From Mycoplasmopsis mustelae (GTDB lineage Bacteria; Bacillota_I; Bacilli_A; Mycoplasmatales; Metamycoplasmataceae), in the NCBI RefSeq assembly GCF_004365095.1, contig NZ_SOCN01000001.1, forward strand, positions 434,001-498,000: 64,000 bases of DNA. Direction: 5' to 3'. The notes beneath the pieces were generated by a model that ran no database searches, was not told where the DNA came from, and saw only the letters and a list, made by a program, of their open reading frames with translations. The translations under genes were made by a program, and so were the position numbers. Positions 54,831 to 64,000 of the stretch are shown piece by piece (positions within the stretch are counted from its first letter, which is position 1; every line of letters starts with the position of its first letter).

Positions 54831-55103
54831 ATGGCAAATATTAAATCTAAAATCAAAAGCATCACAAAAATGGAGCAAGCTCGTCAAAAAAATGCAGCAA
54901 TAAAATCTCGTGTAAAAAAAGCGATTCGTAAAGCAAGAGAAGCAATATTAGCAAAAGACGAAAAAGCTGCTTCATTAGTGGCAGAAGCACATAAAGTTAT
55001 TGCTAAGGCAGTATCAAAAGGTGTTTTTCATGCTAATAAAGGTGCAAGAAAACATTCACGTTTAGATGTTTTTGTTAATAAATCTAAAAGTGAAGAAAAA
55101 TAA
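54831..55103 (+). CDS. rpsT: Ribosomal protein S20
   Basis: A 90-aa highly basic, Ala/Lys-rich helical protein beginning MANIKSKIKSITKMEQARQK, with SRVKKAIRKAREAILAKDEKAA and FHANKGARKHSRLDVFVNK. It binds 16S rRNA in the 30S body. AAAGGGGGT precedes the ATG. It is monocistronic, with a terminator hairpin after it. Confidence 0.96.
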   Translation: MANIKSKIKSITKMEQARQKNAAIKSRVKKAIRKAREAILAKDEKAASLVAEAHKVIAKAVSKGVFHANKGARKHSRLDVFVNKSKSEEK

Positions 55104-55142
55104 AGTTTTATAAACTTTATTAAAGCTTATGTTTAAAATTTT

Positions 55143-55165
55143 AAGCATGCATTAAATGCCTGCTT
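55143..55165 (+). terminator. Terminator of rpsT
   Basis: AAGCATGCATT and AATGCCTGCTT form a stem with one mismatch, followed by TTATTTTTG. Confidence 0.65.
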
Positions 55166-55242
55166 TTATTTTTGTATTTTTGCAAATTTTTAAAATTTAA
55201 TACAATTATTAAAAGTTATTAAATATTTAAAAGAAGGTTATT

Positions 55243-57645
55243 ATGAAATTTCAAAAAAAGAAATGATCAAAGTTTGTTAAATTTTCAATGCTTGTTGCAT
55301 CAACAACAGTTCTTTCTGCTACGGCTTGTAATTTATTAAGTCCAGAAAACGATAAAGATAAAAAAGAATCACCAATAATAATTAATAAAAACCCCGGCAA
55401 AACTCAACCATCGGTTTTACCCCCTGCTTCTGAAAAATATGGATCAAGACCTAATGAGGGCGAAAACTCTAATGGCAGTCAAAATAAAGAACCAACAAAA
55501 CCCATTCCGAAAAATCCGAATACCTCACCAACTAAACCAAAACAACAAATGACGCCGGATAAACCAAAGGAACCATCAAAACCAATTAATACAAACAAGC
55601 AAGTAGAAAATAAGTTCATGTTTGGCAACATTTTAAAAATTCAACCAAACGAAGTATATTTTGCTAAAAATTTAAGTCAATTAGAAAAAGATCAGGCATT
55701 AGCTGCGTATAATAAAACTTCGGTTATGGACATCAATGAAATTCCTGAAAAGAATGATAGGGGGCAATGATATTTAGAATATCGCGATCCTTTTACCAAT
55801 ATTTTATTTAGGGATTATAGTTATCATACAAATGAAGATGGAAGTCATAGATATATGTTAGGGCGCCACGGGTTAATCGATTTGGCACAAGAGTTTAAGA
55901 GAAAAGTTCCTTTTGGACCAGAAGTTTTTGATTTAGAGGCAATTAATGTAAATAATTTTAATGTTATTGATGAAAAAGCTAATGGTTTATATATACCTAA
56001 CATTAAAAACATTTATATAAACGGTTCGGCATTTGCTGAAAAAAACTTTAATTCATATCAAATTATAGGTGGGATAATGCCAACCTTATTTCATGAATAT
56101 ATGCATCATTGATCAAATTCATATCCAGAGGCAGTAGAAAATGGAATACAAGTATCAAAAAGTATAGCTGAACCAACATCGGAAAATCAAAAACGAGTAA
56201 CTAAAATTTATTATAATCCAGGATTACAATTAAGTGATTCTAGCACTAATCAAACAAGCGGATTAGTACAATCTTGGGATTCTTATTTTGCAAACAATTT
56301 TTATAAGTTACTAAATTATGATGTCAATCAGTATGGTTATTTATCAGAAGATGATATTGCAATATTTGATCCATCGAGAGGTTTAAATTTTAATATACCA
56401 CCATTAGAAGATGAAATTAATAACTTTTTATTTAAAAGACTAACTCCAAAGAAAATTTGAGAAATTGCAAATAACAAACCAAGACCACAAGAGTTAAGTC
56501 GCTTTGAAGAAAATACCCCACTTTATTACTCACCAGATCGCGCTTTTTCGCTTAGTTTAGGAAATTTGAGATATGTATATTCATTAACTGAATTATTACC
56601 TCGTGAATATACTAAATATGCTTATGAATCATATTTTCAAATTGATGATGAAAATCCTACTGCAAAAGCGGCACCAGGACAGGCAACGATAACATGGTTT
56701 GGAACTACATACTATCGTAATGATCCGAATACCGGAAAAGTTTATTCAGTATTTTCACCTTCTGCAAATGCTGAAGACTGATCTAAGGTATATTTAAATA
56801 ATTTTGATAGTAAAAGTCGTAGCGGAATGTTTTTGCGTGGTGATAGGCCTTTTGATGAAGAAAATTTTCCTGGCTTAATTGTAAATTCTACAATAATGCC
56901 TAATTCAGTGTTTGATATAAGTTCATATCGTTATGAAAACGATAAATATTTAGGGATAAATTTTTGAGGACAACCTTCTTATGAATTAAGGGTGCACACA
57001 TTACCTCCAGAAAAAACCCAAAACCGTTCGCAAGAATTTTACGATTTATTTTTAAATGCGATGGGGTATGGAAAAACTATTAATCAAATTTTCTATCAAA
57101 GTTCATGAAAATGAGGACAAAATAAAGGCTCAGTAGATGTTGATGAAAGCAAAGCTAATAAGGTAAAATTTACTGGGTTTTTACCTGATAAAAAATATGA
57201 TGGAATAGTTGTGACAAAACCAAATGGTGGAGGGTTCGAAAAAACCTACTTTAATTATTATGATACTTTCTCGTTCTTTGGTCATAAAGAACTGGACGGG
57301 GGTGCAACTTTAATAAAAGATGAAAAGATTACTGATCGTCGCCAAAAACAACTTGAAAATCGTATTTATCCAGGAACAAGTAGCAATGGCGAACTAAATA
57401 AAGATTATGTGTCTTATATCACTAAAGATTATGTAAATCTTTATGATAATAGCCAAGTATTTTTATGAGAAGATAAAAACAAGGATAATCAAGTACAACC
57501 GGATGAATTAAATAGTAGCGACATTAGTCTTCCTGAGAATCGAAGCGTTACTAACAGCCGTGGTTGAAATATCGATGAAAAGGTATTTAGAAAATATGCT
57601 CTGAAATCTGAAAACGGAAAAGTTTTAGTTAAACGAGTGAACTAA
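55243..57645 (+). CDS. MYPU_1760-type metalloprotease lipoprotein
   Basis: An 800-aa lipoprotein. Signal MKFQKKKWSKFVKFSMLVAS leads to lipobox SATAC. A Pro/Lys/Asn-rich linker (about 50-125) precedes the catalytic part, which has HEYMHHW (about residue 285), an HExxH zinc motif, preceded by GGIMPTLF. Later blocks include YSLTELLPREY and LIVNSTIMPNSVFD. Proteins of this kind are annotated in mycoplasmas as the MYPU_1760 metalloprotease family. It is probably surface-exposed and acts on host or medium proteins. At least six TGA(Trp) codons are used. AGAAGG precedes the ATG. Confidence 0.82.
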
Positions 57646-57646
57646 A

Positions 57647-58303
57647 ATGCAATGAGATTTTAAAAAGCTACAAATTGGAGCAATGGTTAATGTTCAAGCA
57701 TATAAGCATGATGGATTTTTATATCGTCAATGAACTAATGCAAAAGTAATTTTTCATAATAAAAAACATGTTGTATTAGCGCTACGTGGAACACGAGTTT
57801 TAGAATCACGAAATAGTGCTAAAGGTTGAAAATATAAAGATGATGCAATTTGGTTTTTGCCTAAAAGATCCCTTTATAATACTATTGTATTGCTAAAAAA
57901 AGGTGTTGGAAGTTTGTATTACACTAATATTGCTTCATATCCGATTTTTGAAGACAATACTATAAAGTTTATTGATTATGATTTAGATTTAAAAAGTTAT
58001 CCAAATAAAGACCTACAGATAGTAGATAAAGAAGAATTTAAAACTAATTCAAATAAATTTAATTATTCACATCGTCTTAAGGAAAAAATCTTCAATGAAA
58101 TTACTGAAGTAGTTAATTTATATAACAATGAAGCGTATTTTTTTAATGAAGAAATTATCTTATATTATTTAAATATAATGCTCAAAGATAAATTAATAGA
58201 TGAAAAAAATTATAATAGTTATTATCAAATGTATCATAAAAATTATAGTGAAGAGACCGAAATGATGATGCAGTTGCGTAATTTTAAGACTAAGAAATAT
58301 TAA
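57647..58303 (+). CDS. DUF402 protein, likely nucleoside di/triphosphatase
   Basis: A 218-aa protein beginning MQWDFKKLQIGAMVNVQAYK. The DUF402 core shows ALRGTRVLES, WKYKDDAIWFLPKRSLYNTIVLLK, YYTNIASYPIFEDNTIKFIDYDLDL and VDKEEF. Homologues of the YgaC/Ntdp group hydrolyse nucleoside di- and triphosphates using the acidic residues in this core. It starts 1 nt after the metalloprotease stop, so the two share a transcript. Confidence 0.85.
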
Positions 58304-58304
58304 A

Positions 58305-58333
58305 TTAAAAGCAAGTCTTATGCTTGCTTTTAA
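58305..58333. terminator. Bidirectional terminator between DUF402 gene and tsaC
   Basis: TTAAAAGCAAG (58305-58315) pairs with CTTGCTTTTAA (58323-58333) and overlaps the tsaC stop. Confidence 0.8.
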
Positions 58334-58797
58334 TAACGCTTGATTACTTTTTTGGTATCTAGATTGTAAATAGTGCTAGGTTGATTACTTCCGCTGCCGA
58401 AATTATAAATATGTTTGATTTCAGGAAAAACGCACGAAGCTTGTTTTAAAGAGATTGGTAACTGACCGGAAATGTTTGCACTACTAACATACATTGGGCC
58501 ATTTTTATTTAAAAATCTAAGTAATCCTGTTTGATTTGGCATTCTAAAACCTTGATTATTTATAATAATTGTAGCGGCGCCGGGCCACAATTGTTCTGCT
58601 AATTTTTCAGCATCTTGATTTCATTGTGAAAATTGTCTTGCTTGTGAAATAGAACCCACCAAAATAACTACTTTTTTATCATTTGGTCGTTTTTTTAAAT
58701 GATAAATTGCATCTAAAACGTCATCATTAACAGGACCCCCTATACCTAAAACAGTATCTGTGGTAGTTATAAACATTGAATCATAAACTTTATCCAT
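58330..58797 (-). CDS. tsaC: Short YrdC/Sua5 threonylcarbamoyl-AMP synthase
   Basis: A 155-aa YrdC-domain enzyme for the first step of t6A37 tRNA modification (Thr + bicarbonate + ATP). It begins MDKVYDSMFITTTDTVLGIG, with the KRPNDKKVVILVGS block and, C-terminally, LWPGAATIIIN, FRMPNQTGLLRFLNKNGPMYVSSANISGQ. It lacks the extra C-terminal Sua5 domain and is shorter than E. coli TsaC, as often in mycoplasmas. TGA encodes the Trp of QWNQD. AAGGATT precedes the ATG. Confidence 0.88.
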
Positions 58798-58870
58798 TTT
58801 AATCCTTATTTATCAATTTTATACTTTTAATACAATCGTTAAAATAAATGTTTTGTAATATAATTTTTAT

Positions 58871-59725
58871 ATGCCAGAATATCCAGAAGTCACAGTTGTA
58901 CAAAGATCCTTAAACAAGTATGTACAAAATCAAATCATTTTAAAGGTCGAAATTAAAATAAGCAAATTAATCAAAAATATTGATTCTGATGGTTTTATTA
59001 ATTTTTTAGTTAATAAAACCATCATAAATATAGAAAACTTCGGTAAGTTTTTAGTTTTTAATCTTAATGATAAGAGTCGTTTGATCTCACATTTACGAAT
59101 GTCGGGAAAATATTATATTAGACAACAAAATGATCCCTTATTATATGCATATAAGCATGATTGTGTATATTTTTGGTTAAATGATATCGTGTTGGTTTAT
59201 AATGATTCACGAATGTTTGGATCGTTTGAAGTAATTCCCGCAAGCGATCAAAGAAGTTTATTTCAAATCAAACACTTAGGTCAGTTACCTGGTGATACAG
59301 ATGTCGAAGCATTATATGCTAAATTACGCAATAAAACAATAAATATTAAGAAAGTATTGTTAGACCAATCATTAGTATTAGGAATCGGTAATATTTATGC
59401 TGATGAATGTTTACATTTAAGTAAAGTGTATCCAATGTCGCGAGCCAAAGATATTACAAAAGAAAAATTACGTGAAATTTTAAGTAATGCACAAAAAGTG
59501 ATGGATGCTTCTATAGTAAAAGGTGGTAGTAGTGTGCATACCTATAGTGCAGTAAATGGAATTAGTGGTAAATATCAAAATGATTTGTTAGTTTATGGAC
59601 AAGACAAAAAAATGTGTAAGCAGTGTAACCAATCTCAAATAATTAAAGTTAAATTAGATTTTAAAGAAAATGGGCGTGGAACAAGTTTTTGTCCTCACTG
59701 TCAAAAGGATGTAGATGAAAAATAA
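58871..59725 (+). CDS. mutM: Formamidopyrimidine-DNA glycosylase
   Basis: A 284-aa bifunctional glycosylase/AP lyase that excises 8-oxoguanine. It begins MPEYPEVTVVQRSL, with catalytic Pro2/Glu3 (family PELPEV with Tyr for Leu). Lys in HLRMSGKYYI, the helix-two-turn-helix VLGIGNIYADECLHLSKVYP and the zinc finger CKQCNQ...FCPHCQ are present. No TGA is used. There is no strong Shine-Dalgarno (TATAATTTTTAT lies just upstream), so it may be nearly leaderless. It overlaps the next gene by 11 bp. Confidence 0.96.
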   Translation: MPEYPEVTVVQRSLNKYVQNQIILKVEIKISKLIKNIDSDGFINFLVNKTIINIENFGKFLVFNLNDKSRLISHLRMSGKYYIRQQNDPLLYAYKHDCVYFWLNDIVLVYNDSRMFGSFEVIPASDQRSLFQIKHLGQLPGDTDVEALYAKLRNKTINIKKVLLDQSLVLGIGNIYADECLHLSKVYPMSRAKDITKEKLREILSNAQKVMDASIVKGGSSVHTYSAVNGISGKYQNDLLVYGQDKKMCKQCNQSQIIKVKLDFKENGRGTSFCPHCQKDVDEK

Positions 59726-60254
59726 GAGATTAACTGTAGTAATTGATATGTTAAATGGTTTCTGTAAATTTGGACCATTAAGCAGTCAAAGAATTAACCG
59801 AATAATTCCGAATATTGTTGAAGTTTTAAATAAATCTGATGACATTTTATTTGTTTGTGATGCTCATTCAATTGATGATTTAGAAATGAAACAATATCCG
59901 ATACATTGTTTGAAAGACAGTTTAGAAGCAGAAGTGGTTGATGAGTTAAAACCATATCAACGACAAAAAAACGCCAAAACTGTTTTAAAAAATACTACTA
60001 ATGGTTTTTACGAAGTGCTTCCTAGTTATTGAGATCAATATGACGAATTTGAATTTGTTGGATGTTGTACTGATATTTGTGTATTACAATTTGTAATGAA
60101 TTTAAAAATTTGATTTAATAAAATTGGGAGTAAAAAACCAATTTATGTAATACAAAAATGTGTTGAAACTTTTGATTCACCAACCCATAATGGTGATGAG
60201 ATGCATAAATTAGCATTACAATTGATGCAAGAAGCCGGAGTGGAAATTGTTTAA
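59715..60254 (+). CDS. Isochorismatase-like cysteine hydrolase (nicotinamidase-related)
   Basis: A 179-aa protein with the triad of the family: Asp in VVIDMLNGF, Lys in NAKTVLKNTTNGF, and Cys in VGCCTDICVLQF. The latter, with the following cis-peptide-like region, resembles nicotinamidases (PncA), which would supply nicotinate for the nadE route in this window. Substrate is not proven; metal-binding residues DAHSIDD and HCLK also fit. Three TGA(Trp) codons occur in the C-terminal half. It overlaps mutM and the Smr gene. Confidence 0.82.
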
Positions 60255-60618
60255 TAAAGAATTAGACTTACATGGTTTACATTCAGAAGAAGCGATTGCA
60301 AAAATTTCAACTGCAATGATAGATTTAGAGAGTTCACTTATTGATGCCCTATATGTTCAAACTGGTATTGGTACTGGCGTCATGCAAGCGGTTTTAGAAG
60401 ATTTTATTTTTAGGTATAATGCGACTAATGATTATAAAATTTCTTATGAAACTTTAAATAATGGCGGGGTTTATAAATTAATCATTCATCGAAAAAAACA
60501 TCAAAAAAGATTGTTTTGATTTTGTTCTAAAACTTATGAGGAAACACCAAATAATGTTGAAATAGTAAGTGATTTTGATGCAATGGTTGAAGATTTTAAG
60601 TATCAAAACAAAAAATAG
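60247..60618 (+). CDS. Small stand-alone Smr-domain protein
   Basis: A 123-aa protein starting at TTG 60247 (MFNKELDLHGLHSEEAIAKI) with GGAG upstream and overlapping the preceding gene by 8 bp. The Smr hallmark DLHGLHSEEA is present, with VQTGIGTGVMQAVL in place of the usual HGKGTG. Stand-alone Smr proteins are nucleases or RNA-binding quality-control factors; the role here is unassigned. One TGA(Trp) precedes a short acidic tail. Confidence 0.75.
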
Positions 60619-60642
60619 CATGTAATTTGTGTGCTATTTTTT
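60610..60642. terminator. Bidirectional terminator shared by two convergent genes
   Basis: AAAAAATAGCA (60610-60620) pairs with TGCTATTTTTT (60632-60642) and includes both stop codons (TAG of each gene). Confidence 0.8.
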
Positions 60643-61650
60643 GTATCAGGTGTTTTTATTATATTTAGCCAATTTTTCTTGAAATTGTTTGGTTTCTTTT
60701 TGCACATATTCTTTCATATTTTCGATGATATAGTTAAGAAAAGCTTTGTCTTTTGAAAGATTACCTAACATCTTGATAAAAGTCCTTTGTTTAAAAAAAT
60801 TTTGAATATTATCTTTATCGCTTGCCTCTTTAATTTTAGTGTCTATTTGATCAAGGAATTCAGCAATAAAAGGATTAATTTTATCTTCTTTATCAGATTC
60901 ATCTAAGATAGTTATTAAATTTACAATAATTGAATTTTTATTATTTAAAAGAGTTTTTTGTTCGCGTAAAGAAATGATTTTATTTATAAATTCTTGTGTT
61001 TGAGTTCAATGTGTTTCAACGAAAGCTAATTTATATACATCATCCATATTATATATTTTGATTTCTTTTAAAATTCGTTTCTTATCAGTTTTGTATAAAT
61101 CACAGAAATTATAATGACTTAATAAAAATCATAATCCATATAAACAAGCTTTACGTCCGTCGGACCCTGATTGAATCAGTTTGATCAATCTTTTATTTTT
61201 ATAATGCTCTTTTAAATTTTCTAAAGTGTCAAAATAAGTGCTTTTAGTAGCGATTTTATCAGGGACTACTTTATCCAATGCAATATTAAAATCAGTTAAA
61301 GAATCAATTTCTACATCAAAAAGTTTAGATAAAACAGCTCGCTCTAAATCTCCGCCCCAAGCATAAAAAACAGAGTTTGTTTTGTTTGGTATAAAGTTTG
61401 GATCGTTAGTTAGTAATCTAAGATGACTTAAAAGTAGTCTTCTTAAATGTTTATATATTTGTTTTGGTGTAGATTGTGCAAAATCTATTATTTGAAAATA
61501 ACTTTTAAATTCATTATTAAAAAAACTACCTACTGAGTAGCAGTATGGTAAATCTTCATTATATGAGACGTTATTGGTTAGTTTATTCTTATATCAACGT
61601 AGAAAATTTACAGTAATTGCTTCAAAATCAATATAAAATTTATGTTTCAT
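60634..61650 (-). CDS. Putative DEDD-type exonuclease (DUF2779-like)
   Basis: A 338-aa protein, MKHKFYIDFEAITVNFLRWY onward, fully open with TGA as Trp. YIDFEAI matches the Exo I D-x-E motif of RNase H-fold exonucleases. FYAWGGDLERAVLSKL resembles Exo II, and IYNMDDVYKL resembles the Exo III Y-x-x-x-D motif, as in the DUF2779 group. The C-terminal 110 residues are helical and charged (LREQKTLLNNKN, FLDQIDTKIKE). The start overlaps the end of thiI by 11 bp. The exonuclease reading is from motifs only; polarity and substrate are unknown. Confidence 0.6.
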
Positions 61651-62785
61651 TTACCCTCACCTTCATTATTGTAATTTTTTCATTTATTAATTCTTCTTCT
61701 AGTTGTGTTATCATACTTAATTCATTTTCTAAAAGTTCAGCTTGAACTATAGTGGGTTTTGTTACTGGATCTTTTGGAGCAAACAATTCACATGTTTCGT
61801 TTGTTGCAATAATGGAGATATCGTGTGTATTAATTTTACGTGCAATTTGTATAATCTCGTTTTTATCATATGTTAATAATGGTCTTAGGATAGGTAATTT
61901 GATAACTCAACCAATAGTATTCATTGATTCTAGGGTTTGTGAAGCTACTTGTCCTAAATTTTCTCCGTTTGATATAGCTAATTGACCATATCTTAAAGCT
62001 ATTTTTTCTGCGGTACGATAAAAACTGCGACGCATTAAATTGATTTTATAAGATTGTTTGCTTATAAAGGAAATATAGTTTAAAAGATGTGAAAAATTTG
62101 CCATTAATAAATTAGATGAGATTTGATATTTATTTAAAATTTGTACTAGATTTTTAATTTTTGATACTGTTTTTTCATCCGTTTGTGGCGGAGTTAAGAA
62201 AGTAAGGAAGTCTAATTTAACACCGCGTTTCATCATTAAAAATGCGGCAACAGGAGAATCAAATCCACCTGAAATTAAGTGTAATGCGCGACCTGAAATT
62301 CCAACCGGCAAACCACCTAAACCAGAAATGTAATCTGAAAAAATATAGGTTTGTTTATTGCGAATCTCGATATAAAAGGTTTGGTTTGGATTGTGTACAT
62401 CTACTTTTAAATTAGTATTTTTTAAAACATAACCACCAAGAACATTGTTTAATTGGTCTGATGTATATTCAAATTTTTTATAATTACGGCGTGCTTGAAT
62501 CTTAAAAGTTTTAGTACTAGGTTTGATAAGTTTTAATATTGTATTTTGAAATTCTTTGAGATCATTATTAGTAATAATTACCGGAGAATATGAACTAATA
62601 CCAAAAACAAAATTAAGCTGTTCAAGATTTTTTAAACTATATGGTAGATACATTCGATCAAATTCTACTTCGGGCGCAGTTCCAACAATGTGTGTTATAT
62701 TGTTAGAGAGTTGATTAATAAAAGATTTGCGATTTTTCTTTTTTAATACTAATTCACCATATCTAATTAAGATTTTGTTATACAT
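61640..62785 (-). CDS. thiI: tRNA 4-thiouridine synthase ThiI
   Basis: A 381-aa enzyme that adenylates U8 of tRNA for sulfur insertion. The N-terminal ferredoxin-like/THUMP region (about 1-160) includes LIRYGELVLKKKNRKSF and FKIQARRNYKKFEY. The PP-loop domain has LISGGFDSPVAAFLMMKRG (about 175-195). Near the end, NETCELFAPKDPVTKP matches the family block. No rhodanese domain follows, as in many Gram-positives. AGGAGTAAA precedes the ATG. It is 7 nt downstream of the EzrA-like gene. Confidence 0.94.
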
Positions 62786-62792
62786 TTTACTC

Positions 62793-64000
62793 CTAAGTAT
62801 TTTTAATATAGTACTTTAATTTTAAATAAGCAGACTTAAAATCGTTATTTTTAACATCAACACTACTATTATAAATATGAGCCCTTGATTCCTCTTGTTT
62901 GTCTTTAAATTTTTCGTTTTCTAACACAAAAACAGTTAATTTATTATACATTTTATAATATTGTTGATTTTCTGCAATGCTATATAATAAAAATTTTAAA
63001 TCATTCACTCAATTTTGTCATTTTTTTGCTTGTGTAGTTTCTATCAGTTTGAATTTATTTTTTTGAAATTCATTATAAATTTTTAAACAATTATTTTTAA
63101 TTTGATCAGTTTTGGTGGTTATAGGGAGATTAATGTGTTCAATTACGCTGAAAAATAAATTGGTCATTTTTAAAATTTCGGTTTTTGTTTGTTTTATTCG
63201 CTTATTTTGTTCTATGATTTGTTTAGTCTGAAATATATTTGCTTGTAATTGATAAAAATCATTCATTAATGATTCTATTTTTTGAAATAAATCACTTGCA
63301 GATTTGTTGTTTTTAGTTAAATTATCGATTGAATTTTTTATTTTATCAAAAGATTTCATAATACTTTTATTTTCAATATTTAATTTTTGTCATTGTTTTT
63401 TAAGACCGGATAAAAGCAAATTGAATTTTTGTTTTTGATTAGATATAAATTCTACTAATTCCGAGCGTTTAGAAATCTCATTTTCATATTGAATTATATT
63501 TTTATAGATTTTTTTAATTTGTTGAATTAGTTTTGTTGCATCATATGTTCTTCAATTTTTAGATATTTCTTTTCATTGATGATTTATTTTTTGATAAAAA
63601 TCTTTTTTGGTGGTTTTTAAAAGGTTTGATTGAATATTTGTCGGCAAATCTTCAAATAAAGTAAAATCAATTTTTTCAGATGCTGAAAAAAGCTTAACAA
63701 ACTCTGCGGTTAAAAGTTTTAGTTTTTCAATCTTGTTTTGAATTGTTTGAAAATTACCTTTAGTTTTTTCGTTATCTAGTTTGCGACTCAAACTGCGAAT
63801 AGTAGTAATTTTTGTATCCATTTCTCTATATATATCTAAGCTAATGTATTTTTTAACAATAAATTGTTCTTTTAAATCCTCAGTTACATCCAAAATGTCC
63901 GTTATCATTTGTTCTATTTCGCTTCAATAGTTAGCAAAACTTGCGCTCTTTATTTTAATATCATTTTGTTGTTTGCAATGTTGTAAAAATATTTTTTTGA
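62793..64000 (-). CDS. EzrA-like coiled-coil protein (5' end outside window)
   Basis: At least 402 residues are visible, all coiled-coil-like and rich in Lys, Ile, Gln and Glu (IKNSIDNLTKNNKSASDLFQ, LEKKKI-type spacing), ending YIKNT. It is open from the window edge to TAA at 62793 using TGA as Trp. In Firmicutes ezrA lies close to thiI, and EzrA is a membrane-anchored regulator of FtsZ ring placement; the N-terminal membrane anchor would be outside the window. Assignment rests on neighbourhood and coiled-coil composition, so it is moderate. Confidence 0.55.

Overview
The window is about 64 kb of very AT-rich DNA that must be read with TGA as tryptophan (translation table 4). Dozens of genes (for example rpoA, tuf, dnaB, pyrG, lepA, yebC and the giant permease) are interrupted by TGA under the standard code and become full length when TGA is Trp. 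With the lipobox-bearing surface proteins, the Mycoplasma immunoglobulin protease-type lipoprotein, the MYPU_1760-type metalloprotease lipoprotein and the compact gene set, this indicates a Mycoplasma sensu lato (Mollicutes), probably of the hominis/synoviae lineage. The species cannot be named from the sequence alone.

Layout. 1-10716 (-): end-truncated DUF4116-repeat lipoprotein, then a giant FtsX-type ABC permease and its ATPase. 10976-11794 (-): GNAT acetyltransferase. 11961-13562 (+): CTP synthase. 13612-18815 (-): a compact four-gene operon that I read as a class III lanthipeptide system: a 41-aa precursor peptide, a LanKC-type synthetase (lyase + kinase + shortened LanC-like domain) and two half-size ABC exporters. 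19180-19560: a decayed coding remnant. 19790-20254 (-): five tRNA genes. 20388-26564 (-): RpiR regulator, two proline peptidases, L33, endonuclease IV, an ion channel and a LacI-type regulator. 26721-28472 (-): coiled-coil lipoprotein. 28530-28632: candidate small RNA. 28980-35440 (+): lepA, pepO, alpha/beta hydrolase, MFS transporter. 35593-38865 (-): rplQ-rpoA-rpsK-rpsM-rpmJ-infA-map. 39250-40437 (-): tuf. 40683-49916 (-): CorB-like CBS protein, dnaB-rplI-gdpP, ZIP transporter-yebC-nadE, rplA-rplK with an L1-type operator. 50074-54032 (-): immunoglobulin-protease-like lipoprotein and a PotD-like binding protein. 54150-54432 (-): RNase P RNA. 54831-60618 (+) apart from tsaC: rpsT, metalloprotease lipoprotein, DUF402 protein, mutM, cysteine hydrolase, Smr protein. 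60634-64000 (-): exonuclease-like protein, thiI and an EzrA-like coiled-coil protein that runs off the end.

Most of the window is housekeeping. The outstanding accessory locus is 13612-18815. Its synthetase carries the GWKIHISA and GKFITIYP blocks typical of the phosphoSer/Thr lyase domain of class III/IV lanthionine synthetases, a kinase catalytic loop, and a GxxG-type LanC-like tail without zinc ligands. The tiny upstream ORF begins MLELFNTDF, close to the LELQ-type leader of class III precursors, and its only cysteine lies three residues after a threonine. A ribosomally made, post-translationally modified peptide with its own dual ABC exporter is unexpected in a reduced mollicute genome.
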